From Coenobita brevimanus (taxonomy: Eukaryota > Arthropoda > Malacostraca > Decapoda > Coenobitidae), in NCBI GenBank assembly GCA_032717465.1, contig CM064683.1, forward strand, positions 38,147,542 through 38,211,541: a stretch of DNA of 64,000 bases, given 5' to 3'. A model generated the notes under the pieces. The model ran no database searches, had not been told where the DNA came from, and saw only the letters and a program-made list of their open reading frames with translations. Of this stretch, positions 21,701 to 31,837 are shown in pieces. A program made the translations under genes and the position numbers. Each line of letters opens with the position of its first letter. The stretch's first letter is position 1.

Positions 21701-23704
21701 GACTGAGGGGGGTACAAGGAACAGCGTGGTGGACTGAAGAGGTGAGACAGGCTGTGGCACAAAAGAAGGAAGCATACAATGAATGGATGAGAAATAGGGG
21801 CGTGGAAGAAGTTGAGAGGCGGAAGAGAGAGTTATATGTAGAAAGAGAGGTGAAAAGATTAGTAAGAGAGTAAGAAGAGAGTGGATGAGGAATTTGGAAG
21901 GAATTTGAGTGTAAAGTGGAGGGACTGTAAGAAAATGTTCTGGAAAGAGGTGAAGAGAGGAAGGCAGGGTGGAAGTGAAGTTAGCAGAGGAGTGAAAGAT
22001 GAAAATGGTAGATTACTAGTGGAGAAGGGAGAAAAAGTGAGCAGATGGAGAGAACACTTTAAGGAACTGTTGAACATAGAGGATGGAAGTAATGAGAGTA
22101 AGTGGCTGGGGAATGGCTGGGAGAAGGAGGGTGAGAAGACAGGAAGAAATCAGTAGGATAAAAGTTGTGGAGGCAATGAAGAAAGTTAAATTGGGGAAAG
22201 CCCCAGGAATTGATCGAGTGTGTGGTGAAATGCTGAAGCATGGGGGAGAGATAGTAGTAGAATGGATGTGGAAGATGTGCAGATTGGCCTGGGAGGAAGG
22301 TAAGTCTCGGAGGATTGGAAGTCAGGTATAATTATTCCCTTGTACTAAGAAAAAGGGAAAAAAGAAGTGTGTGGTAATCATAGGGCATTTGTCTTCTTAG
22401 TATAATCGGAAAAGTGTATGGTAGGATACTTATTGACAGAGTTAGAGAAAGAACAGAGGAATTAGTTGGAGAAGAACAGGGAGGCTTTAGGAAGGGAAGA
22501 GGTTGTGTAGATCAGATATTCATTCTTAGATCTTTAGTGGAAAAGTTTCTAGAGAAGGGAAAGAAGTTGTATGCAGCTTTCATGGATTTGGAGAAAGCTT
22601 ATGACAGGGTGGATAGACAAGGATTGTGGAAAGTATTAAGAATATATGGAGTAGATGGGAAGTTGTTGAATGCTGTGAAGAGTATGTATGATGGTGCTAA
22701 GGCTGCAGTGCGTGTGGATGGTGAACTAAGTGAATTTTTCTCTTTGAAGGTTGGGTTGAAACAGGGATGTGTCATGTCTCCATGGTTGTTGAATCTGTCC
22801 ATGGATGGGGTAATAAAAGAGGTACAAGGTAGGGTAGTGGATGTTGGAGTGGCCCTGGTGAGAGAGGATAGTGTTTGGAAACTCCCTGTACTGTTGTTTG
22901 CAGATGATACTGTGTTGTTGAGTGAAGACGAAGGGGAGCTGCAAGGCTTGGTGGATGAGTTTGGGAGTGTGTGTAAGAAACAGAATCTAAAGGTGAATGT
23001 AGGGAAGAGTAAAGTGATGGTCTTTGAGAGAGGTGAAGTCAGTGAATGTACAGCGAGGTTGGATGGTGAGGAATTGGAAAATGTGAGTACGTTTAAGTAC
23101 TTGGGTAGTGTGATGAGTAAGGATGGAGGTTTGGAGGGTGAAGTGCTTGAAAGGGTACAGCAGGTAAGAAAGGTTGCTGGTTCTTTGAAAGCAGTGATAA
23201 GAAACAGGGAAGTGAGCATGGAAGTGAAAAAGTTACTACATGACAGTATTGTGATACCAACTTTAACGTATGGAAGTGAAGCTTGGACGTTGTTGGAAGG
23301 ACACAAGTCAAGAGTGAGAGCAGTGGAAATGAGTTATTTAAGAGGAGCCTGTGGAGTCACATGGAGAGACAGGCTGACGAATGAGGATATAAAGGAACGT
23401 TGTGGTGTGGATGTGGATGTGATAGGAAGCGTTATGAGGAACACACTGAGGTGGTTTGGCCAAGTGGAGAGGATGGAGGGTGAGAGACTGACGAAGAGAA
23501 TGTACTGTATGTGAGTGAGGTGGAGGGGGGAAGAGGGAGGGGGAGGCCAAGGATGAGATGGAGGGATGGGGTGGAGAGGTACATGAGAGAGGGGGGTGTG
23601 AGTTGGGATCAGGGCAGTGAAATGGTGAGGGACAGGGTGACGTGGAGGTGATTTGTTTGTGGCCACCCCAAATGGGATTGAGGCATCTGGCGATAGATAG
23701 ATAA
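21701..23704 (+). mobile_element. LINE-I, long 5'-truncated copy
   Basis: Non-LTR retrotransposon of 2.0 kb. From 5' to 3' it has the start of a linker region (TAWWTEEVRQAVAQKKEAYN at 21724), a reverse-transcriptase domain, a C-terminal HVERM-type segment, a short 3' UTR with GTGGCCACCCC and GGCATCTGGCGATAGATAGATA. The flanking AACAGAA at 21694-21700 and 23705-23711 may be a 7-bp target-site duplication. Endonuclease is missing through 5' truncation. Confidence 0.85.
21724..23514 (+). pseudogene. LINE-I reverse transcriptase
   Basis: Replicates the element by target-primed reverse transcription. The longest open part starts at 22414 (366 codons): AAFMDLEKAYDRVDR (residues 54-68, motif A), VGLKQGCVMSPWLLN (113-127), LLFADDTVLLSEDEG with the catalytic FADD at 162-165, and TYGSEAWTLLEGHKSRVRAV near 285. 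Upstream, the same protein is split over other frames: KMFWKEVKRGRQGG (21881 on) and KLGKAPGIDRVCGEMLKHGG (about 22190), with frameshifts near 22090 and 22310 and a stop at 21870. After 23514 the frame is lost in the G-rich end. All RT catalytic residues in the open part are intact, so decay looks recent. Nearly identical to the copy at 60210-61844. Confidence 0.85.
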
Positions 23705-23763
23705 AACAGAAAGTTCTGGCATATTCACCTAGTAAGTATCCAATTAAATGTCCCCCAAAGAAG

Positions 23764-23812
23764 GTTGTGGTTGTGGTAGTTGTGGTTGTGGTAGTTGTGG
23801 TTGTGGTAGCAG
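23764..23812. repeat. GTGGTTGTGGTAGTT repeat
   Basis: Three to four perfect 18-bp units of GTGGTAGTTGTGGTT type. Confidence 0.9.
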
Positions 23813-23939
23813 TCTCTCTACAGCTACATGGCCAATTACTGAACATCCAGGTCTTTTTCCTTCTTCTTCATTATCAGGCTGCCTTCTCCCCAACTCACAC
23901 CCCTGAAAAAGAATATTCCTTATAAGCCATCACAAGAAA

Positions 23940-24250
23940 ATCTCAATAAAAAATCAAAATATCCATACACAAACAAAACCACAATTCCACACACACAGAC
24001 ACCCCAAACTCCACACAGTCACCCCTAAATCCACACACACACACCCAAAATCTCCACATACACCCCCAATCTACACACACACCCAAACCCTACACACACA
24101 CCCAAAACCACACGCATACACAATCCAAACTCCACACAAACACCCCAATCTACACACACACATACACACCCAAAATCTACACACACACACACACCCAAAA
24201 TCTACACACACACACACAAATACACACACACAACCCAAGCTCCACATACA
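23940..24250. repeat. Degenerate CA-rich minisatellite
   Basis: Units such as CCAAACTCCACACA and CCCAAAATCTACACACACAC repeat with variable CA-run length for about 300 bp. Confidence 0.85.
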
Positions 24251-24529
24251 TTCACCCCACCCCAGAGTTCACACCCAGCTCTGTTATGTTACTTTCTACC
24301 CTTTCAATCATCTGAGTAGGCTTTAGAAACACTCAGGCCTGTTTACAATACAAATTAAAATCAATATCACCACAGAAGCAATTAATGGAGAAAGGTAATT
24401 ACTGCAGAGAAAAAATACTTATTGGAAAGAGAAAGGAAAAATATCTTACCAAAATTGCAGACCCTTCCCCTGTCATTGCTGGAGCCTGACTGACCAAAAG
24501 CCGGCACATTCCAATTTCCACCCACCCCC
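24251..24529. other. Unassigned
   Basis: Unique-looking sequence with no supported feature. Confidence 0.5.
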
Positions 24530-25138
24530 GCATTCCTTCCCTCCCTCCCTCCCCCCCACTAGTTTCCTCCCCCCCTCCCTCCCTTCACAGCCCCTCTTTC
24601 CTCAACCTCTCTCTCTCTCTCCTTCCTTCCTTCCTTGTCTTCCTTTTTCCATCAACCTCTTCCTCCTCCCTGAAAAGCACTCTTCCTCCAATTCTCCTCC
24701 CTCCTGACATCCTCCCTTCCCTCCACCCCCACTACTTCTCCCCCCCCCTATTTCCTCCAACACTCTCTCTCTCTTTCCTTTGTCTTCTTTCTTCCTTCCA
24801 CCTCTTCCTCCTCCCTGAAAAGCACTCTTCCTCCTGTCCCTCTCCCTCCTTACATCCTCCCATCCCTCCACCCCCACTAGTTCCCCCCCCCATCTTTCCT
24901 CCACCTCTCTCTCTCTCCTTCCTTTTTCTTTTTTTCTTTCCTTCCTCTCTCCTTCTCTCTCCATCTCTTGTCATCAATCTTCCTTCCCTCTTCCTCCTTC
25001 TTGAAAAACACTTTTCCTCCATCCCCCCTTACCTCCTCTCTCCCCTCCATCCCTCCTTACCTCCTCTCTCCCCTCCATCCCTCCTTACCTCCTCTCTCCC
25101 CTCCATCCCCCCCCTTTCCTCCCCCTCCTCTCTCATTA

Positions 25139-25182
<44 letters not shown>
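24530..25182. repeat. Polypyrimidine tract with ~150-bp higher-order unit, ending in CA repeat
   Basis: CTCCCTGAAAAGCACTCTTC recurs near 24667 and 24812, and a variant (TTCTTGAAAAACACTTTTCC) near 24999, each followed by CATCCTCCCTTCCCTCCACC-like sequence and a (CT)n. A short 28-bp unit (TTACCTCCTCTCTCCCCTCC) repeats three times at 25029-25106. A (CA)n run fills 25141-25182. Confidence 0.9.
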
Positions 25183-25184
<2 letters not shown>

Positions 25185-25202
25185 GTAAAAAATAATATAC
25201 AA

Positions 25203-27043
25203 TCCATTACGGACAAGGGAATCACCTATACACAAGAGAAGGATATTTGTGAAGCACTAAAGAATTTCCAATCAGTTTTTAAAGAAAATTTTTTTTAAAA
25301 GGACTATGTGGAACATGCATGCTGCCCACACACACTACCAGATATACAAACATCAGAAAAAGTAATACAGGAGGAGTTAAGTAAATTAGACAAAGGAAAA
25401 GCAAATGGTCCTGATGAAATTTCATGCTGGGTGATACATGAATGTGCAAAGGAGTTAAGTAAACCATTATCTTTAATTTTCAAGAAATCCTTGGGACAAG
25501 GTAAACTACCTGATATTTGGAAAAAAGCAAAAATTGTTCCCTTATTCAAGAAAGGGAATAGACAAAATCCACTCAACTACCGACCAGTATCACTAACCAG
25601 TGTTGTAAGCAAGGTATTAGAAAAGCTTATAAGAAAAGCTTGGGTAAATCATCTAGAAGAACACAGTATGATAACAGAAAGACAGTTTGGTTTCAGAAAA
25701 GGAAAATCATGTGTTACTAATCTGTTGAGCTACTATGACAGAGTAACAGACACAATACAGGAAAGAGAAGGATGGTTGGACAGTATCTATTTAGATTTCA
25801 TGAAAGCATTTGACACAGTACGGTACCACACCAAAGACTTTTATGGACACTGTACCATCAAGGAGGAATTCGAGGCAAACTGTATTTTTGGATGCAAGAT
25901 TTTCTCATAAAAAGAGAAATGAAAACAGTACTAAGGGGAAATTACTCATCATGGAAGAGAAGTGACTAGTGGAGTTCCACAGAACTCAGTGCTGGCACCA
26001 ATCATGTTTTTAGTGTATATAAATGATACAGAGAGTAACACTGGAAATGAAAGCTATCTAAATATGCTTGCAGATGATGCAAAAATACAAAGAAGAATTA
26101 CTAACACAGATTCTTGTAAAGAGCTATAAGAAGAATTAACTAAACTTCATAAATGGAGTAATACATGGCAAATGGAATTCAATGTGGACAAGTGTCATGT
26201 AATCAAGTTTGGTAAAAGTGGAAAAAGACCTGATTGGGATTATAAGTTAAGAAATAAAACCCTATACACATCAGAAAGAGAGGACCTAGGTATATCAATA
26301 ACAGACTATCTCTGGCTGACCACATCAGTGAGAAGGTAAGGAACATGTATACATTCATTCATTGCCAGATGCCATGTATCCCACACGGGGTGGCCACGGG
26401 CTTAGAGTTAATTGTTTTACAGGGAGGGGCACTAATCCTCCACCAACCCCACTTGACATGTAGGGATGCCAACAGCATCTGGTGTTCCCAGGCGTTCACC
26501 CATCCAAGTACTAACCAGACCCAACACTGCTTGCAAATATGAGAATAGCATTCACATACATAAATGAAGACATGCTAAGAAAGATAATAACATCATTCAT
26601 CAGACCAACCCTGGAATATGCATCAGTAGTCTGAAGTCCTCATCTCAAAAAACACATAGACAAGATTGAAAAAGTTCAAAGGGCCGCTATAAGATGGATA
26701 CCAAGCTTAAGGGATCCAAGCTACGAAGAAAGACTAAATAAACTGAATCTACCAACACTACATGAGAGAAGGAAAAGGTGACATGATTATGCTATATAAA
26801 TGCGTATCAGGGAAGGAGAAAATAGACATAAATGATTACTTAACCTATGGGGAAGCATCAGCAAGAGGACACTGCAAAAAACTGCATAGTGAGGTGATAA
26901 AGACGTAAGGAAATTTAGTTTCCCAAATATAGCAACTGATCAGCAGAATGCACTACCAAATGAAATACTGTGCCAAAACAATTCACAAATTTAAGGATAT
27001 GTATGATAAATATGGTTTAAAACACAGGACAGTACGAGCTTGA
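25203..27043 (+). pseudogene. CR1-like LINE reverse transcriptase
   Basis: The best open part (25308-25910, 200 codons) shows LDKGKANGPDEISCWVIHEC, KIVPLFKKGNRQNPLNYRPV-SLTSVVSKVLEKLI, RQFGFRKGKSCVTNLLSYYD and IYLDFMKAFDTV (motif A). It then shifts frame near 25830. Later pieces include LNMLADDAKIQRRITNTDSC (motif C has LADD in place of FADD), WQMEFNVDKCHVIKFGKSGK and a terminal RTVRA. A 175-bp SINE splits the coding region at 26355-26529, exactly between HISEKVRNMYT and ANMRIAF of the uninterrupted copy. Confidence 0.85.
26355..26529 (-). mobile_element. 5S-rRNA-derived SINE with LINE-I tail
   Basis: Read on the minus strand, bases 26529 to about 26461 match the 3' 65-70 nt of 5S rRNA: GGTTAGTACTTGGATGGGTG, then ACGCCTGGGAACACC and GATGCTGTTGGCAT. 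After a ~65-base linker comes GTGGCCACCCCGTGTGGGAT-ACATGGCATCTGGCAATGAA, which is the LINE-I 3' end, and an (AATG)n tail. The head contains the 5S internal-control-region box C area. It lies inside the CR1-like LINE and is therefore younger than that copy. Known 5S-derived SINEs (SINE3 class) have this architecture. Confidence 0.85.
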
Positions 27044-27088
27044 CTCATTCCTGTAAAGATACAATTAGGTAGGAACAATTAGGTAAGA

Positions 27089-27117
<29 letters not shown>
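27089..27117. repeat. CA microsatellite
   Basis: Uninterrupted (AC)n next to the 3' end of the CR1-like element. Confidence 0.95.
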
Positions 27118-27123
<6 letters not shown>

Positions 27124-27183
27124 CACATTATCTATAGGATGATGATGATGAGAGTTACACCAATGATAATGACTGATTTCACA

Positions 27184-27476
27184 CAGGATAACCACCACCA
27201 TAATTACTACCACAAACCACCACTACCATCATCACAACCACCATCTATCATCACCACCTCACCACCACCACCTACCATCATCACAACCACCATCTATCAT
27301 CACCACCACCACCATCACCCCCTACCATCATCACCACCACCACCACCACCACACCCTACCATCACCACCACCACCACCACCCCTACCATCATCACCACCA
27401 CCACCACCATCACCCCCTACCATCATCACCACCACCACCATCACCCCTACCATCATCACCACCACCACCACCACAT
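27184..27476. repeat. ACC/ATC trinucleotide-rich minisatellite
   Basis: (CAC)n runs alternate with CACCCCTACCATCATC; about eight higher-order units. The open frame over it is His/Pro/Thr rich and not a gene. Confidence 0.9.
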
Positions 27477-27629
27477 TTCCCTACCCAATATTTCCTTTTT
27501 TTAAAACAATTCTACATACAATAAAACCTCACTAGAACAGAGTATCTGGAGCCCAAGCCATTCCGAATAAAGCAAAACTCCGAAAAAAGCGATATATGGA
27601 CTTCCCTCTGCTAAGATATTTTCATACAT

Positions 27630-27807
27630 CAGGGAGGGGGAAGCCAAAGATGAGATGAAGGGATGGAGTGGAGAGGTATATGAGAGAGGGGTGTGTGAAT
27701 TTGGAGCAGGGCAGGGAAATGGCGGGGGACAGGGTGACGTGGAGACGATTTGTTTGTGGCCATCCTGTATGGGATTATGGAGTATGGCAATAGATAGATA
27801 GATATAT
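27630..27807 (+). mobile_element. LINE-I 3' end
   Basis: AGGGAGGGGGAAGCCAAAGA, GGTATATGAGAGAGGGG, GATTTGTTTGTGGCCATCC and a terminal (GATA)n. It is a 5'-truncated copy of the last 180 bp of LINE-I. Confidence 0.85.
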
Positions 27808-27914
27808 TATCCAGGTTATATAATCTGCTTTGTGGAAAAATATCTATAGGCTGGTTTGCCTGCTTACACAAGGCCCTCCATTCATAAAAATATACATATG
27901 GAAAAACAACTAAC

Positions 27915-27992
27915 TCAAAAGACAAATGGCCACCCCTTATGGGATTATGGCGTCTGGTTATACTGTTGTTAGATATGCTATAGATAGATTTA
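27915..27992 (+). mobile_element. LINE-I-type 3' tail (ATAACTCAAAG subfamily)
   Basis: AACTCAAAAGACAAATGGCC, CCCTTATGGGATTATGGCGT and a decayed ATAGATAGAT tail, as at 16957-17027. Confidence 0.7.
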
Positions 27993-28104
27993 GAGAGAGA
28001 GAGAGGTTTTCCTGCTGATGAGGTAGTGGATATGAAAAACTACCCATATGCAACTCCTCCTCTCTATGCGAGGTGCTCAATATGAAATAAGAGGAAACTA
28101 TCTT

Positions 28105-28520
28105 CATAGACCTGCAGCAAAACTACTGCAGCCAAATTAAAAAGTTTCTTTGAAACTGGTAGAATGTGAAACTGTTTTATTAAAAGGACTTCTTATGGAC
28201 AAAACTGAAAACTGCTAAATAATCAGCTGATGCAACAGCTAACATGTCAATTCAACTCAAAATTTCAAGCCAAGGAACTCTGTATTTCATAAGTCACTAA
28301 AATGACTCTTTATAATCCAAACAGAAAGTCACATAAGTCAGCTGATGTGTCAGCCAATGGAACAGCTAACATGATAAAATCGATTCAAAATTTCAACCTG
28401 AACAACTTTGTATTTCATAAGAATTTTGCTCTGAGCTCTCCAAAAGCAGATATTTCAGGAGAAATATGAAAAAGATCCCCAGATATACAGACCTGTCAGC
28501 TTCACCACAGGTAAAAATAC
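28105..28520. repeat. Dispersed ~400-bp repeat, copy 2
   Basis: Second copy of the repeat described at 12240-12640, with the same order of landmarks including two TCAGCTGATG modules and the final AGACCTGTCAGCTTCACCAC. Confidence 0.7.
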
Positions 28521-28524
28521 CCAT

Positions 28525-28640
28525 ACATAAGAGCTGCCCACTTACAGACCTGTTGGCTTCACCCACACATAAGAGCTGCTAAGTACAGACCTGTTGGCTT
28601 CACCCATACATAAGAGCTGCCCACTTATAAGATGTGCCCT
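28525..28640. repeat. ~55-bp tandem repeat, three units
   Basis: CCCATACATAAGAGCTGC repeats with ACAGACCTGTTGGCTTCACC between copies. It shares its CATACATAAGAG core with the large array at 29400-30575. Confidence 0.8.
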
Positions 28641-28668
28641 GTTTAAAAATTATCCCTATGTAGTACAG

Positions 28669-29167
28669 GCAAACCCCGGTTTAATGATGCAACTGTTTAA
28701 GTAAAAACCCATCACTAGGTGGCATATTGTAACTCAGGGTAGATTTAACATGTAAAGTACAGTATAGGGATGCATATTGATGCCTTGGGTTTCCACCCAA
28801 CCAAGTCCTAAACCCACTCAAATGAGTCCAAAAACAAGTTTCTAGCTAACCTTAACCCTAAATAGCTTTAAAACAAGCTAACTAAGCCTAAAAACATGGG
28901 GTGTGAGTTGGAAGCAGGGCAGTGAAATGGCGGGGGACAGGGCGACGTGGAGGCGATTTGTTTGTGGCCACCCCGAATGGGATTGAGGCGTCTGGTAATA
29001 GATAGATAGGTAGATAGACCTCACCTAAACCCAAAAAAAAAATCTGAAATTCATTAAATATGTCTGGAAAAAATCAAACTTAGTAAACTGTACCCCAAAA
29101 TGACACTGTTCACTCCACCTGTGACTAAAACACATTATTCTACGTCTAAAAGCAGTTTATAAATCAA

Positions 29168-29207
<40 letters not shown>

Positions 29208-29222
29208 AAAACCGGGGTTTGG
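28669..29222. mobile_element. Possible Tigger-like non-autonomous element
   Basis: The left end (TA before CAGGCAAACCCCGGTTTAAT) has a partial complement at the right, TTAAAACCGGGGTTTG. The last few bases on the right do not match CAGG, so the right terminus may be damaged or the match coincidental. A LINE-I end (28897-29017) and a ~35-base poly-A lie inside. Confidence 0.45.
28897..29017 (+). mobile_element. LINE-I 3' end
   Basis: GGGGTGTGAGTTGGAAGCAG, GGCGATTTGTTTGTGGCCAC, then GTCTGGTAATAGATAGATAG. Very close in sequence to the long copies, so a recent insertion. Confidence 0.85.
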
Positions 29223-29338
29223 CCATCGTTCAGTGGGGTAGGATGGTATTTCTACCCCCATCGCTATGCGGGTGAATCGCATCAAGGCATATCGTATCTC
29301 GGGGTCTGCCTGTGGCCTTCCTGTTGACACGACGCTAT

Positions 29339-29392
29339 CTATCTATCTATCGTCAGACGCCCTAATCCCATAAGGAGTGGCCACTTCATTTA
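29339..29392 (-). mobile_element. LINE-I-type 3' tail
   Basis: ATCTATCTATCTATCGTCAGACGCCC then AAGGAGTGGCCACTTC; only about 50 bases of the element remain. Confidence 0.7.
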
Positions 29393-29399
29393 AGCAGGA

Positions 29400-30575
29400 T
29401 GACTCTTACATATGTTTTTTTTTTTTTTTTTTTCCACTGAGTGCCTTGTATCAGCACTCAATGAAAAAAAAATACCCACGCGTACGAGTCTTCCCGCTTA
29501 TACAATGTGGTCGATATGAAACAGGTCTGTATGTAAGCTTTCCCTCTTATCGGCAGTGCTCAATACAAAGAAATACCTGTATGTAATGGTTTTCCTGTTG
29601 ATATGAGGCACTGGATATGAAAAAATACCCATACATAAGAGTCTTCCGGCAATACAAGACCTCGATGTGAAATAATACCCATACGTAAGAGTTGTTCTGC
29701 TTATACGAGGTGCTTGATATGAAAAACTACCCATGCGTAAAAATCTTTCTATTTATACAAGGTCTTAATACGAAAAAATACCCATATGTAAAAGTCTTTC
29801 TGCTAATATGAGGTGCTCAATATGAAAAAATGCCCATACATAGGTGTTTTCCCACTTATACGAAGTGCTCAATACAAACAAATATCCACATGCAAAAGCT
29901 TTCCTGTGCATGCAAGATGTTCAATGTGAAAAAATACCAATTTCTAATTATTTCCCTGTTCACATGACATACCCAGTATGAAAAAAATACCCATACATAA
30001 GCTATTCCACTTACACAAAGTCCCCAGTACAAAGAAATACAGTATACATATGTTCAGAGTTTTCCTGTGCAAATGTGGTGCTTGATATGAAAAAGTACCC
30101 ATTAGTACTAGTCTTCCTGCTCATACAAGGCACTCAACAGGAAAAAAAAAAAAAATACAGTACTCATACGCAGTTTTTATGCTGATATAAAGCGCTCGAT
30201 TAAAAGAAATACCTGTACTCACATACAGGAGTTTTTATGCTGATATGAAGTGCTCGATTAAAAAAAAATACTCACAGATAGCTTTATGTTGATATGATGC
30301 CCTCTATTAAAAATACTCATACACTAGAGCTTTTATGCTGCCATGAAGTGCTCGATTAAAAAACAAATACTCATATGAAGGAGTTTTTATGCTGATATGA
30401 AGCGCTCGATTAAACAAAATACTCATATGAAGTTAATAAGCTGATATGATGTGCTCGATTTTTAAAAAACACTCATGAGGAGTTTTTATGCAGATATGAT
30501 GCGCCCGATTAAAAAAAAAAAATACTCATACACTGGGAGTTTTTATGCAGATATGATGCCCTCGATTAAAAAAAA
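29400..30575. repeat. 1.2 kb degenerate array, ~55-60 bp unit
   Basis: About 20 units of the form GAAAAAATACCCATACATAA, GAG-TTTTCCTGCTTATACGAGGTGCTCGATAT. Later units shift to GATATGAAGCGCTCGATTAA with ACTCATATG-AGGAGTTTTTATGC. Two decayed units lie outside at about 28000-28095. No coding potential. Confidence 0.85.
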
Positions 30576-30639
30576 TTCCTGAGTGGACAACCTAACCCCT
30601 ACAGATAACGGAGGTTTTCGTTCGTTTCGTTTCGTTTTT

Positions 30640-31375
30640 AAAGGCTCCAACATGCTTGCATGTGTCGGCCTTGGTCACCTAATGGCGGCTCTCCACCCTG
30701 CACAATCCATTGCAGCCTCCCTGTTCAGTCCCTTAACCCTAAGGTCACACTTAATGACCTCGTCCCATGTCTTTCTCGGTCTACCCCTCATAACCCCACC
30801 CCCAATATTAACACCTCTCACCTTCCTCACCCAATTATCATCCCCCATCCTCTCCACATGTCCAAACCACCTCAATCTACCTCTCTTCATCACAACACCA
30901 ATACACTCCAGTCCCATCCTACCTCTCAACTCTTCCATCGTAAACCCAGCCCCTCCAGGCCTTGGACGCAGGGACGCACTGCACATCCACCTAATCATTG
31001 TCATTTTTGTATGCCTGAGCCGGCGAATATCCTCCTCCTTCACTGCCCAGGTCTCACTACCATACAGCATTACACTCCTAATGCACGCCACATATAAAGA
31101 CCCTTAAACATGGAGGGAGAGCCCTCTCAATGTCAGGAGAGGCAAGAGCTCCCTGAACTTCTTCCAACCACTTCTCACCCTAACCACAGAGCTAGCTCCA
31201 GCCCCACCTCCAGCACACAACATGTCTCCCAAATAACAAAACTCTTCCACACACTCAAGAGATTCACCAGCAAGTTCAATCCTTTCACGTCTGACAATCT
31301 CCACCTGCTCACAACAATTCATATTATCATCTTTATATTTACCTGCCATAGCAGTCGACACTGGAGTAAGCATCT
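30640..31375 (-). pseudogene. LINE-II reverse transcriptase, best C-terminal copy
   Basis: Two minus-strand open parts. The upstream one (31373-31104) reads YKDDNMNCCEQVEIVRRERI-ELAGESLECVEEFCYLGDML, the LINE RT region after the catalytic motif. The second (31091-30675) reads SVMLYGSETWAVKEEDIRRL, RWMCSASLRPRPGGAGFTME, RGRMGLECIGVVMKRGRLRW-FGHVERMGDD and RGRPRKTWDEVIKCDLRVKG. The catalytic (F/Y)ADD motif is lost by 5' truncation. A stop and shift separates the parts near 31100. The 3' end is AAAGGCTCCAACATGCTTGC preceded by (CGTTT)n. Confidence 0.85.
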
Positions 31376-31489
31376 TCCCTTCGGAGGAATCGACGAGCCT
31401 GGCTGTAGGACCTGCCTGGACAAGGACGGAGAGTCATGAGCCCAAACGAAGAATCATCGGAGCCCAAACAATCATCAGAGCCGGTGTAG

Positions 31490-31700
31490 CGTTATGAATG
31501 ATCTGTCCCCCTGTCCGCCCCCTACGGCGCATGCGCGAGAGTTGCCAGAGGCCGCCACAAATATGCCATTAATTTTGTCCTCTGCAGGGGTAACATGATC
31601 GGAGCCTCTCGCCCTTTGTTTACAAACGGCAAATGGTCATTCCGGCTTCTCTTATCATTCGTCTCAAAGCTTTCTCGGGTAGTTTCCGCCCTTAAATTAA
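31490..31700. promoter_or_regulatory. GC/CpG-rich segment with NRF-1-type palindrome
   Basis: GCGCATGCGC at 31527-31536 is a perfect NRF-1-type site, embedded in CpG-containing sequence (CCGCCCCCTACG upstream, GCCGCCACAA downstream) unlike its AT-rich neighbours. This combination is common in housekeeping promoters, but no transcript or exon is recognised nearby. Inference only. Confidence 0.25.
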
Positions 31701-31837
31701 ATTAGGTTAGGCGGAAAGCAGTAAAAATTCGAATTTCTAAGGTATGAATGAGTTAGGTTGGATAAACATAGTTATAATTAATCATCTGGGGACGAGTTAT
31801 CTAATCTGTTAGGCGTGAGGATTGCCTTAGCTTTGTA

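Larger units (their letters stand above)
25195..27060 (+). mobile_element. CR1-like LINE, 5'-truncated, carrying a nested SINE
   Basis: Non-LTR element of about 1.7 kb (insertion excluded). It begins inside the reverse-transcriptase protein (SITDKGITYTQEKDICEAL near 25203) and ends after the C-terminal YNF/FKDMYDK--LK-RTVRA motif and AGATACAATTAGGTAGGAAC. A related copy lies on the minus strand at 31838-32675. CA repeats flank both ends (25141-25182 and 27089-27117). The frame is broken many times. Confidence 0.85.

Noticed and set aside
23334..23846. 170-codon minus-strand frame opposite the LINE-I end
   Set aside because: Antisense shadow of the retrotransposon and of the GTT repeat (poly-Thr run).
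26461..26529. Functional 5S rRNA gene
   Set aside because: Only the 3' half is present and it is fused to a LINE-type tail inside another retrotransposon.
27510..27600. Left end of another Tigger-like element (ACAATAAAACCTCACTAG)
   Set aside because: No matching right end was found; a LINE-I copy begins at 27630 and may have removed it.
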